A program made the position numbers and the translations under genes. From Alphaproteobacteria bacterium (lineage in GTDB: Bacteria > Pseudomonadota > Alphaproteobacteria > Micavibrionales > UBA2020): a stretch of 64,000 nt of DNA. The notes beneath the pieces were generated by a model, which ran no database searches, was not told the DNA's origin, and saw nothing but the letters and a program-made list of their open reading frames with translations. Location: contig JAICWS010000002.1 in NCBI GenBank assembly GCA_025934695.1, forward strand, positions 372,001 to 436,000. The letters are read 5' to 3'. This document shows positions 45,477 through 53,189 of the stretch, one piece after another. Each line of letters begins with the position of its first letter. Position 1 is the stretch's first letter.

Positions 45477-46322
45477 ATGAAAGACGCCATCACCGATATT
45501 CAGAAGAAGTTGTCAAAAATCACGTTGCAGCAACAAGGGCTCCTCAAAGCCTTCTCCGACGCGCTGGCGGCAGGCGATATCGCAAAGCAAGCCGAAATTC
45601 AAAGGAAGCTTGCGCGTCTTGTCGCCGAGATGCAGAGGCTGGGTGACGAGCAGCGGTTCGCACAGCTCCACGACGGGGCTCCCTTAAGCAGAACGCGCGC
45701 GCGGATCACAGGTAAGACCTTGCGAGAGCAGGTCTTGGATGCCCTCGATGAGCTAGGCGTTCCCGTCCCTCCCTCGACTTTGAGCGAATTCACCCAAGCC
45801 ATCATGGGCGTTGAAATTGCGCCGTCGAGATTCGCTAGCCTGCGGCGTGACGAGCAGAACGCCGCCAAACGAAATATTGCTGCCAAGCCTGCATGGGTGG
45901 TCCCAGCGATCAGCGCCAGTCATTTAAACGCCATCCCCCGACTTCTCACAAGTTCAGTTTGGCCGCTGGAACGCCGGATCATCGGGGCGCGCACCCTGCG
46001 TGCAAATCATCTTTATGTCACACTCGCCTTCCTCACACGCTATGAGCGTCTTAAGGCAATCAATGCCCCGCAGACCGGAGCTACCGAAACGATGGTTCTT
46101 CGCTACGCGCGCGGGATTCCCGGCGCGGTCAAATCAGGATCGCCGATAAACCCTGACGACATCCGGCGGGCCGCGAAATCTGAACTGTCTTCCATCGAGG
46201 CGGAAGACCAGAATGAGCGCCGCGAGGCTGCGCAGAAGCTGAATGGCCGCTCCGAACATCAAAAGCTTTGGGGAATGCCGTCGTTGATAGATGGCGCAAT
46301 CCGTGAAGAGAGGGTTGGATGA
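45477..46322 (+). CDS. Island operon protein 1: coiled coil plus winged-helix-like region
   Basis: The 281-residue protein starts with an amphipathic coiled coil (about residues 1-62). A segment follows that looks like a helix-turn-helix (KTLREQVLDALDELGVPVPPSTLSEF, then FASLRRDEQNAAKRN). Basic residues are frequent, so it may bind DNA or act as an adaptor. I do not recognise the family. Its stop overlaps the next start by four bases, so it is translated together with the nuclease-like gene. Confidence 0.75.
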   Translation: MKDAITDIQKKLSKITLQQQGLLKAFSDALAAGDIAKQAEIQRKLARLVAEMQRLGDEQRFAQLHDGAPLSRTRARITGKTLREQVLDALDELGVPVPPSTLSEFTQAIMGVEIAPSRFASLRRDEQNAAKRNIAAKPAWVVPAISASHLNAIPRLLTSSVWPLERRIIGARTLRANHLYVTLAFLTRYERLKAINAPQTGATETMVLRYARGIPGAVKSGSPINPDDIRRAAKSELSSIEAEDQNERREAAQKLNGRSEHQKLWGMPSLIDGAIREERVG

Positions 46323-47428
46323 GCTCGGCGGACGCCAGAGTCGAACGCCTGCGCGGTTCCTGCAAAAACGAGGAACCGGGCGCGCGGGGCATCGAAAGGG
46401 TTGCACGCAACCCTGGTTGCCTTCGGCTGTGGGCCCTGACGATGGCGGGTGTCAAGCCTGCGACTGCGGCAAAAATTCTGGGAGGAGAGGACAACGAGGG
46501 TCAGTCCCCCTTCGCGTTGGCCCTTGGTCAGCGGTTTGATAAACACCTTCTCGACCATAGCGCGGCAAACCTCTTCGCGCTCTACCGCGAAAAGGGAATT
46601 TTAAATGATACCGAGGCAAAGATTGTCGATATTAACAACTTTGCGCCGGGCACGACCGCTGCTGACTTGGCGAAACGCCAAGCTGAAACGCGTCGGGCGC
46701 TGTTGTCCAAGCTGAGAGGTGAGGCCACCGCTCCGAACCTGATCATAAAGCCGCGCTTGGTCGTTAACTTGGTGGGCATTCCCCATCCTATCGAACCGGA
46801 CTATTTGGTCGCCGGCGATGCTGACCCCTTCTATGAGGTAGGCGAGCTCAAGTCCTATCCGGATCGCGGCGGCAAGACGGATGAGGCTGACATTCGCGGT
46901 GCTTGCCGGCAAGCGGCGGTGGGAGTCGTCGCACTCCGCCAATTCTTGGCGCTTCATACTCATTATCCGGAGAACCTAGCGAGCGCTCGAGCGCACATCA
47001 TTCTCAAAGTGACTGGTCTTTTTCTGGCTTCGCTCAATCGCATGGACATTGTTGGCGAAGTCGACTCTGTATTGCGCGCTTTGGCGGATGCGCCGGCAAA
47101 CCTCGACGAGCTGGAGGCGATGTTGCCAGCGGCTGGAACCCTCGATAATCCGCACGTGTTAAGCGCTATCCCGCACCACTATCGGTCGAGCTGTAAAGAA
47201 CACTGCGCGCTTTTTGAGCGCTGCCGCGCACAAGCGCGCGCTGAAAGCCAGCCTGCTGTTCTTGGCGACTTCGCCAAGGAGAAGCTTCTGGCTGCGGGGT
47301 CGGTCAACCGGGCCATCGAGCTTATGACCGGCACAGGGGCTCCGCCACGGACTCCGGCAGAAACGGCGCTGGCAAATGAACTGCGGGTTGCGAATGCCGC
47401 ATTCAGAAGGGGTGGTGGCAATGTCTGA
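46319..47428 (+). CDS. Island operon protein 2: Cas4-like PD-(D/E)XK nuclease with Fe-S cysteines
   Basis: The 369-residue protein has the nuclease core EPDYLV (Asp161), then GELKSY (Glu176, Lys178), then CRQAAVGVVAL (Gln198), the D...ExK...Q order of the Cas4/AddB/Dna2 nuclease group. One cysteine upstream (Cys34) and three near the C terminus (Cys292, Cys296, Cys302) match the ligand layout of the 4Fe-4S cluster in those nucleases. It would cut single-stranded DNA ends. There is no CRISPR array or Cas1 nearby. It overlaps protein 1 by four bases and protein 3 by eight. Confidence 0.75.
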   Translation: MSSADARVERLRGSCKNEEPGARGIERVARNPGCLRLWALTMAGVKPATAAKILGGEDNEGQSPFALALGQRFDKHLLDHSAANLFALYREKGILNDTEAKIVDINNFAPGTTAADLAKRQAETRRALLSKLRGEATAPNLIIKPRLVVNLVGIPHPIEPDYLVAGDADPFYEVGELKSYPDRGGKTDEADIRGACRQAAVGVVALRQFLALHTHYPENLASARAHIILKVTGLFLASLNRMDIVGEVDSVLRALADAPANLDELEAMLPAAGTLDNPHVLSAIPHHYRSSCKEHCALFERCRAQARAESQPAVLGDFAKEKLLAAGSVNRAIELMTGTGAPPRTPAETALANELRVANAAFRRGGGNV

Positions 47429-48866
47429 TCTTTTAAATCTCGTCGGACGTCTTCACGCACATCGTATAGGCCAGGCAGTTAGGGCGGCATCTCATCTGCA
47501 AACATCGATCCAGCCCCATGCGCTGGTTGTATGCCCGCTTGCGATGGCTGGTGAAGATACGGCGGTCCACGCTATCGCGGTTGGTCCTATCGGACAACCG
47601 CCGGAAGTCTATGTAATTCCTGATCCTCGCGTTCGCGATAAGCAGTACGAGTTAATTGCATGGTTCGGTGAAAAACTCGAAGTCTACTACGCGGAATGCC
47701 GCGCGCGGGGCGTGTTTCCGCAGTTCTGGGTATCATCGTCGGGGGCTGCAGGCCATTTGGATATCCTTGCCGACCGCCTGCGTTTCACGCGTGACGCACC
47801 TCACATCAAGCGCACAGGAGAATTGCTAACCTACGCGACCGAGAGGCTCCCCGTTGCTGGTCAGCAGGCGCTTTTTACCGCGACCGGCGCTTTACGTGCG
47901 CATTATTGCACGGGGCAGCAGGAATCCGAGGATGAACATCTCGGCGCTCTCCTCACCTGGATTCAACCGCCTTCAGGTATTGATATATATCAAGCTGTTC
48001 AGCGCGCGGAACAGCAGGTGATGGGCGTAAAGACGGATCCACAGTTCGATACCGACCACCTCCAGCCGATGCTGGCGGCCTATCATAAAGCCATCAAGGC
48101 GGGGGCATCGGAGCGCGAGATGGCGCTGCGTGAAGCTAGAATTCGTGAAGCGCTTACGCCCATAGTTACCAATATCTATGTCGCGGTGCAGCGGGCCTTG
48201 GAATTGTTGCGGGGGCAGTTCACGGCAGCTCCCATTCTCGACGAACTCGTGAGGACAGAACAACAGACCTTTGAAGGTTTCATGGTCGCGCGCGATGAAG
48301 GTCAGGCACTGCCCTATAGGGACCGCCCACGCGGTGCCGCGTTTAAGATCGCTGAACGCGAACTTGCGATTCAGAGCATCGAGAAGGGTTCTATCTTCGG
48401 GGATACGATGTCTCAGGCGCGCGCGCGCATCGAGGGGCGCATACTGAGCGGAATTGTGGCTGGAAAAACCTCCACGAAGGTACCTCGTAAGACGGAACAT
48501 CGTTTCGAGCTGCAAACGGAGCAGACCAATCTTCACATGCGGGCGGGCGATGAACTCGCGGCGCTGCATAACCCCAAGCTGCGGTGCGAGATCGAACATG
48601 TCGAGCGTACCGGGGCTACTACGCGTGTACGAGTTCTTGTCACCGCCGGCATGAGAATTCCGGGCTTGTTGCCCGACAACGGCGCGCATCTCGAACTCGC
48701 GGCACCGCCACCCGACTGGTACTTTTTGGTTGTTACAAGGAAAAAGATGTCGTCCCGGTTGGCAGAGACGCCTTGGACGCACGGCGAAGCCGGGCTGCCG
48801 CCGCAGGGCGGGGCCGCTGAGGGCCGCCCTAATGATCTGCTAGCAGCTGTTGAGGCCTTGCGATGA
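47421..48866 (+). CDS. Island operon protein 3, unknown
   Basis: The 481-residue protein has no recognised domain. The N-terminal 120 residues alternate strands and helices (HALVVCPLAMAGEDTAVHAIAVG, PEVYVIPDP), the middle is helical (about 170-300), and a C-terminal part (about 370-450) is strand-rich with FELQTEQTNLHMRAGDELA. There is no signal peptide. Its ATG at 47421 has AAGGGGTGG upstream and sits inside the end of the nuclease gene, while its stop overlaps the helicase start, so it belongs to the same complex or pathway by context. Confidence 0.7.
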   Translation: MSDLLNLVGRLHAHRIGQAVRAASHLQTSIQPHALVVCPLAMAGEDTAVHAIAVGPIGQPPEVYVIPDPRVRDKQYELIAWFGEKLEVYYAECRARGVFPQFWVSSSGAAGHLDILADRLRFTRDAPHIKRTGELLTYATERLPVAGQQALFTATGALRAHYCTGQQESEDEHLGALLTWIQPPSGIDIYQAVQRAEQQVMGVKTDPQFDTDHLQPMLAAYHKAIKAGASEREMALREARIREALTPIVTNIYVAVQRALELLRGQFTAAPILDELVRTEQQTFEGFMVARDEGQALPYRDRPRGAAFKIAERELAIQSIEKGSIFGDTMSQARARIEGRILSGIVAGKTSTKVPRKTEHRFELQTEQTNLHMRAGDELAALHNPKLRCEIEHVERTGATTRVRVLVTAGMRIPGLLPDNGAHLELAAPPPDWYFLVVTRKKMSSRLAETPWTHGEAGLPPQGGAAEGRPNDLLAAVEALR

Positions 48867-49609
48867 CAAGACCCGCTCAATCCCCTTCCGATGCCGCAGA
48901 CCAGACACTGAGAGACATTCTAAAGACTCAATGGGACCGAGTGCCTGCAGTGGTTTTGGATTCTCCGCCGGGGGCAGGAAAAACTGGCGTTGCTGAGCGG
49001 CTGGCTGCGCAGAGCCTTGGCCGCTTGCGGGAGCGAGTGATGATTACGACCCAGACGAACGAGCAGGCCTTCGATTTGGTGCGCCGACTCTGCCTCGGAT
49101 TCCCCCGCCTTCAATTTTATATGATGACGAGTGAACAGCTGGCGATTCCGCGAGAAATCCGTTTTGGCAACCTTCAGATCATTCATCGAGCCGCCGGTAT
49201 TCCAGACGGGCCGTGCGTAGTAATTGCCAACGCGGCCAAGTGGTCATTCCTCGATGCTGACCATCAGCTTTTTGACCTCCAAATCATCGACGAGGCTTAT
49301 CAGCTTGCCGACTATCGCTTTCATCAACTCGCCGGATTGGCGTCACGCCAATTTCTGATTGGAGATCCAGGCCAAATAGCTCCCGTCATTCAGTCTGAAC
49401 TCGAGAGATGGCGCTGCGATCCCACCGGTCCGCACGTGCCAGCCCCTAAGGCATTAATTCAACGTCATCGAGGCGTGCACCGTCTATGTCTTCCTGTGTC
49501 ACGGCGCTTGGTACAGGACACGGTGAATTTCGTGCAGCCTGCCTTTTATCCGGGCATGCCATTCGTGGCCCTCGATGCGGAGCGATCGCTGCGGTTTGAG
49601 ACGCGGGGT
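48863..49609 (+). pseudogene. Island operon gene 4: SF1 (Dna2/Upf1-like) helicase, truncated
   Basis: About 249 coherent residues remain: Walker A SPPGAGKTG (35-42), Walker B IIDEAYQ (141-147) and motif III LIGDPGQIAP (165-174), the first motor lobe of an SF1 helicase. Motifs IV-VI are missing. After about residue 249 (FETRG, base 49609) the frame continues to 49774 only through sequence antisense to a dGTPase gene, so that tail is not native. An intact homologue would be expected to unwind DNA or RNA for the nuclease encoded upstream. This copy is probably inactive. Confidence 0.8.
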
Positions 49610-49639
49610 TCTGCAGCTGCTTCGGACGCCATGTTGACC

Positions 49640-50364
49640 ATTCCGGCAGCCGCGAATAGCGGTCCGTCTACATCGTCAGGGAAAATGTTCTGGAACATGT
49701 CGACGATAATCAGTATTGCATCTTCGCCGGTAAAAGTTTTTCGATCTTTGATATCGTATTCCGGGCGTTCCTGAATCTTTTTCTCAACGTCAGCGGCGAT
49801 TTCACTGTAGAAATCCCCGCCAAAGGAAATGAGTTTGAGCGGGTGCAAAAATTTGGCTTTGAACGCGTCCTCGATATCATAAGTGGAATAGGCGATATCG
49901 TCGGCGATATCCATGATCTGGCATTCGACCGTCTTGAACTTTTTGCCTTCAGGGAGAACCCGTCCGGCCAAAGTCGAGCGTTTGATAAATTCGACGAGAC
50001 CGCCTTCTGAATCGTAATATCCCTTTGGCGCGCGCTTTTTAAATTTTTCAATCCGATCTTCCGCCTTTATGGGGATCCTGTAATCGTACTTCAAGACGGC
50101 AGCTAATACGCGAGCGGTAAGGTTCAAACCATACCTCTGATCCTTCCCCTCGCGTACCAACGTAAGTTTTTTTCCTGTAGCGCCATCGGTTGACGCAACC
50201 TTCTTCTCGAGCTTGGAGAGAATTCTCAATGTTTGAGCGTTCCCTTCAAAGCCTCCGTTACTACGCATACATTCATCCAGGGCCTCTTCGCCGTTATGCC
50301 CGAACGGCGGGTGACCTAGGTCATGCGCGAGTCCTGCCACCTCTACGATGTCTTCATCCACCAT
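49640..50364 (-). pseudogene. dGTP triphosphohydrolase remnant
   Basis: The fragment encodes AGLAHDLGHPPFGHNGEEALDE, the HD metal site of the Dgt family, and continues through MDIADDIAYSTYDIEDAFK, a later conserved block. The first 50-100 residues usual for the family are absent, including the RLTHSLEV histidine motif. The C-terminal end runs into the reverse complement of the helicase gene. Frames open to 49546, but the tail is not dGTPase. It is likely a broken gene; some dGTPases act against phage by draining dGTP. Confidence 0.8.
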
Positions 50365-50455
50365 AAAGGTAAAAACCCCTTAGAAAATTTTTTGGTTAAA
50401 CAGCGCGGGCCAACTGATGGGAGTGATTTTACTCGGCTTTTCGAAATATCTAAAG

Positions 50456-50471
50456 GCTTGTCCGGACAAGC
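50456..50471. promoter_or_regulatory. Perfect 16-bp palindrome, possible operator
   Basis: GCTTGTCCGGACAAGC is a perfect dyad within the gene-free 50365-50569 stretch at the right end of the island. The shape suits a dimeric repressor or a recombination accessory protein, but the binding protein is unknown. Confidence 0.4.
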
Positions 50472-50569
50472 AAACGCGGCGCAAACGTAAGTTTAGGGAA
50501 AATGATTGCATCTAGAAAAGCGCTTTGCTATAAGGACTTCGACGCGGCTGATAAACTTTGAATTTCTGC

Positions 50570-50609
50570 CAGAAGGTTAGGAGTTCAAATCTCTTCGGGC
50601 GCGCCATTT
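50570..50609 (+). repeat. Right attachment repeat (attR), tRNA-Arg 3' fragment
   Basis: A 40-base direct copy of 45198-45237 with one mismatch inside the T loop (GTTCAAAT for GTTCGAAT). The 5' half of a tRNA is absent, so it is not a tRNA gene. The bases just beyond both copies (ATCCC...AAAA.TT.ACT) also look related. Confidence 0.9.
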
Positions 50610-50634
50610 CCATCCCGCCGGCAAAAATTCACTG

Positions 50635-51072
50635 ATGATCGTCCGCTACGAACCCCGTTACAAAGACGACGCCATGCGGCTGGGGCGCGCGATCCACGAA
50701 GAATCCCGCTTCAGCGCGCAATTCACCTACTCCGAGGCGAAGATCCTCCGGTTGCTGGCGAACCCCGACGTGTTTTGCGCGCTGTCCATCGTGAATGGCG
50801 AAGCGGTCGGCTTCTTTCTCGGCATCGTGCAGCAGATGTGGTTCTCGGAAACGAAGATAGGATTTGACCTGGGGCTGTATATTTTGCCTAAATACAGGGG
50901 CGGCACCTATGCCGTGCGTCTGATCCGGGAATTCGAAAAATTCTGTCGCGAAAAAGGCTGCGCCGAGATTACCCTCTCGTCGACCGCGGAGATTTCGACA
51001 GACCTGGCTGAGCGCCTGTACAAAAAACTTGGATATAAAAAAAGCGGCTTTATCGCCCGGAAGGACATCTAG
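50635..51072 (+). CDS. GNAT family N-acetyltransferase
   Basis: The 145-residue protein has the GNAT core: IGFDLGLYILPKYRGGTYAVRLIREFE contains the acetyl-CoA loop (R/Q-x-x-G-x-G/A, here KYRGGTYA), and the C-terminal AERLYKKLGYKKSGFI is the usual end. The acceptor is unknown. It begins 26 bases beyond attR and ends two bases before the barrel gene, whose ATG follows almost directly. Similar short GNATs occur in phages, so it may be an island remnant. Confidence 0.85.
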   Translation: MIVRYEPRYKDDAMRLGRAIHEESRFSAQFTYSEAKILRLLANPDVFCALSIVNGEAVGFFLGIVQQMWFSETKIGFDLGLYILPKYRGGTYAVRLIREFEKFCREKGCAEITLSSTAEISTDLAERLYKKLGYKKSGFIARKDI

Positions 51073-51074
51073 AT

Positions 51075-52052
51075 ATGTGCGGCCCGAACCTGCTCGATAC
51101 CGGTACATCGCTGGCCATCCAGAACGTGGCGCTCCACGATCTGTACAACCTGAAAGCGTCGCAAATCGTTTCGGCGCTCAACGCCGACTGCACGGCCTTC
51201 GACAAGAATAACGCCTGCCTCACCGCATCGGGAACCTACACCCGCGTCGGGCACGACCAGTCGAGCGAGGCGATGGGAACGCTCATTGGCGGTTACCGCG
51301 TCAATTCCAACCTGCGCATCGGCGGACTGATCGCCCAAGGCGCGGGCACGGGCGGCCAGAATATCGAGCTCAGCGACATCCCGATGATCGGTGTCTACGG
51401 CGACTGGCAGCAGAATGCCGACGGCACGGGTTTTGCCGCGCATGTGTCGGCGGGTTTCCAGGAGAGCGACGTGAATATCCAGCGCCAGGTCGTTTCTCAA
51501 ACCTTCGCGGTCCCCTTTCCGCCTTTCGTCATTACTGTCCCCGGCTCCGAAGCCGGCGCCGGCGACGCGGAATTATATACGCGCGGATCGGCCGCCATCC
51601 TCAGCTACGGCGTGCGCCTCGACGAGGGGCTGCTGACGCCTTACGCGGGCCTCATGGAGACCGATATCACCCGCGGCGGCTATGCGGAAACCGCGCGCCC
51701 CGGCGTCACCGATCCGCTGACTTTCAAATCGCTGACCGACCGGCAGACGACCGGCGTCGCGGGGCTGCACCTCGACCGCAAGGTCGCTCCGCATACGGTG
51801 CTTAAGCTCACGGGCGGATTCGAGCATGATTTCGGCCACGATATCGGCAAGAACATCGCCACCAGCGCGCTCGGCACCTCGACCGCGACTTTCGGCGCGA
51901 CCTATCGCCGCACGCGCGGCGTCGCCTCCGCGGCGGCGGCTTTCGAAGTGGCGCCGCTCCGTACGGTGACGGTCGGCATCGGCCTGCGCCAGGAAGCGCT
52001 GGGCGCCACGACATCGATGACGGCGGGCGTCGCCTACCAGATCGGCTTCTGA
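51075..52052 (+). CDS. Autotransporter-type beta-barrel domain without passenger
   Basis: The 325-residue protein consists of alternating strands and ends VAYQIGF, a C-terminal aromatic as in outer-membrane barrels. LITPYAGL-like wording (GLLTPYAGLMETDITRGGY) and the C-terminal third match autotransporter barrel domains. There is no signal peptide and no passenger domain; the start MCGPNLLDTG is not an export signal. It is probably the 3' end of a larger gene cut off near the island, or a very reduced protein that cannot be exported as annotated. Confidence 0.7.
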   Translation: MCGPNLLDTGTSLAIQNVALHDLYNLKASQIVSALNADCTAFDKNNACLTASGTYTRVGHDQSSEAMGTLIGGYRVNSNLRIGGLIAQGAGTGGQNIELSDIPMIGVYGDWQQNADGTGFAAHVSAGFQESDVNIQRQVVSQTFAVPFPPFVITVPGSEAGAGDAELYTRGSAAILSYGVRLDEGLLTPYAGLMETDITRGGYAETARPGVTDPLTFKSLTDRQTTGVAGLHLDRKVAPHTVLKLTGGFEHDFGHDIGKNIATSALGTSTATFGATYRRTRGVASAAAAFEVAPLRTVTVGIGLRQEALGATTSMTAGVAYQIGF

Positions 52053-52056
52053 TTTC

Positions 52057-52389
52057 TTAATCGTCGGTTTTGGATTTTTTCTTCTGCTCGGCCAGCTTGC
52101 GGCTTTCGTTACGCAAGGGGCGGGCGAAGGGGCAGACTTCTTGCACGAAGCCGTTCAGCGTGTTGACGAGATTGTCGCGCACGAGGCTGTAGTGGATATA
52201 TTGCCCGCGCTTGTCGCCTTTCACCAGTCCCGCGTTCTCCAGGATGCTCAAGTGCTTGGAAAGCGAAGGCTTCGAGATGTCGAATCGCTCCGCGATCTCG
52301 CCCGCTGTCAGGCTGGTGGCCGACAGGTACGCAAGAATGTTGCGGCGGATGGGGGACGAAAGCGCTTCGAATATCTTTTCTGTCAGCAT
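52057..52389 (-). CDS. ArsR-family transcriptional repressor
   Basis: The 110-residue winged-helix protein starts FEALSSPIRRNILAYLSATSLTAGEIAERF, with the recognition helix KPSLSKHLSILENAGLV and wing DKRGQYIHYSLV. It lacks the CVC metal site of ArsR/SmtB, so it belongs with the metal-independent SdpR-like members. Two palindromic sites in the divergent promoter region at 52403 and 52444 are likely operators. It probably represses itself and the DUF4166-epimerase operon. Confidence 0.9.
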   Translation of the reverse strand: MLTEKIFEALSSPIRRNILAYLSATSLTAGEIAERFDISKPSLSKHLSILENAGLVKGDKRGQYIHYSLVRDNLVNTLNGFVQEVCPFARPLRNESRKLAEQKKKSKTDD

Positions 52390-52402
52390 TTTTGACCGGT
52401 AA

Positions 52403-52459
52403 TTAGTCCGTTGACTAAATAACTAATTCATGAGAATATATAATTAGCTATTTAACTAA
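52403..52459. promoter_or_regulatory. Divergent operator region with two TTAG...CTAA dyads
   Basis: TTAGTC-CGTT-GACTAA (52403-52418) is a perfect dyad, and TTAG-CTATTTAA-CTAA (52444-52459) repeats its ends at the same 16-base length. Centres are 41 bases apart, about four helical turns, so two dimers would sit on the same face. A TATAAT lies at 52439-52444. Confidence 0.6.
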
Positions 52460-52500
52460 ATATAACATGTCAGCCGCGTGATTTCAAGGGGGTGAGCCCC

Positions 52501-53187
52501 ATGCCGGCCCGCACCGTCAGAAAATCCGAACGCCTTCAGCGCCTTGACCATCCAACGGGATTCGACGTCATCGGCGATGTTCCGGCGCACAACATCCTCA
52601 AACATCAACTCGGCCCGGAGTGGGCGAAACTGCATCCTAGCGTGCAGGCGCGTTTCGAGCGCGAGCCCGAGGTGGGCGAGACCATCGTCTACGAGGGCGC
52701 GATGCTGGAAATGCGCCGCTCGCGCATGGGCTGGCTCTTCGCGACTCTGACACGACCCGTCGGAAACCCGCTCACGCCCTTCGCGGGCCGCGACATTCCG
52801 ATGGAAGTCGCGCTCTATCGGAAAGAGAGTGGCGACGGCGTCTATTGGCGGCGCACCTACTTCCGCCGCGGCGCGAAACCCTATGTCGTCGTGTCCTCCA
52901 AGGAAGAAAGCGAAACAGGCGAAATGCTGGAAGTCGTGGGCGGCGGCTTCGGCATGAAGCTGAAAGTCAGCGTGCATGACGGCGACATGCATTTCGAAAG
53001 CTACCGGTATTTCTGGAAGATTTTTGGCTATCGCCTGCCGCTGCCGCACTGGCTCTCGCCAGGCAAGGCGCATGTCATCCACCACGACATGGGGCAGGGC
53101 CGGTTCATGTACACGATCTCGATGGTTCACCGCCAGCTCGGCGAAACTTTTTATCAGCGGGGTGTATTCCACAAGAAAGGAGAATGA
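52501..53187 (+). CDS. DUF4166 domain protein
   Basis: The 228-residue soluble protein contains LGPEWAKLHPSVQARFE near the start and the strand-rich DUF4166 body (WRRTYFRRG, LEVVGGGFGMKLKVSVHDG, YRYFWKIFGYRLPLPHWLSPG). The domain is often fused or adjacent to SDR epimerases and membrane domains, as here; its reaction is unknown. ATG 52501 follows AAGGGGGTG; a GTG at 52492 is also in frame. The next gene starts three bases after its stop. Confidence 0.85.
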   Translation: MPARTVRKSERLQRLDHPTGFDVIGDVPAHNILKHQLGPEWAKLHPSVQARFEREPEVGETIVYEGAMLEMRRSRMGWLFATLTRPVGNPLTPFAGRDIPMEVALYRKESGDGVYWRRTYFRRGAKPYVVVSSKEESETGEMLEVVGGGFGMKLKVSVHDGDMHFESYRYFWKIFGYRLPLPHWLSPGKAHVIHHDMGQGRFMYTISMVHRQLGETFYQRGVFHKKGE

Positions 53188-53189
53188 CC

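Larger units (their letters stand above)
45235..50609. mobile_element. Decayed genomic island in tRNA-Arg
   Basis: About 5.4 kb lie between the intact tRNA-Arg and an imperfect copy of its 3' end. The cargo is a four-gene coupled operon plus an antisense dGTPase remnant. Base composition looks less GC-rich than the flanks, especially near 49650-50560. No integrase or excisionase gene remains. The last operon gene and the dGTPase fragment are both truncated at a shared junction near 49610-49640, pointing to an internal deletion. Confidence 0.85.

Noticed and set aside
50570-50609. A second tRNA-Arg gene
   Set aside because: Only the 3' half matches, the T loop carries a substitution, and the 5' acceptor, D arm and anticodon are missing. 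It is an attachment-site copy.
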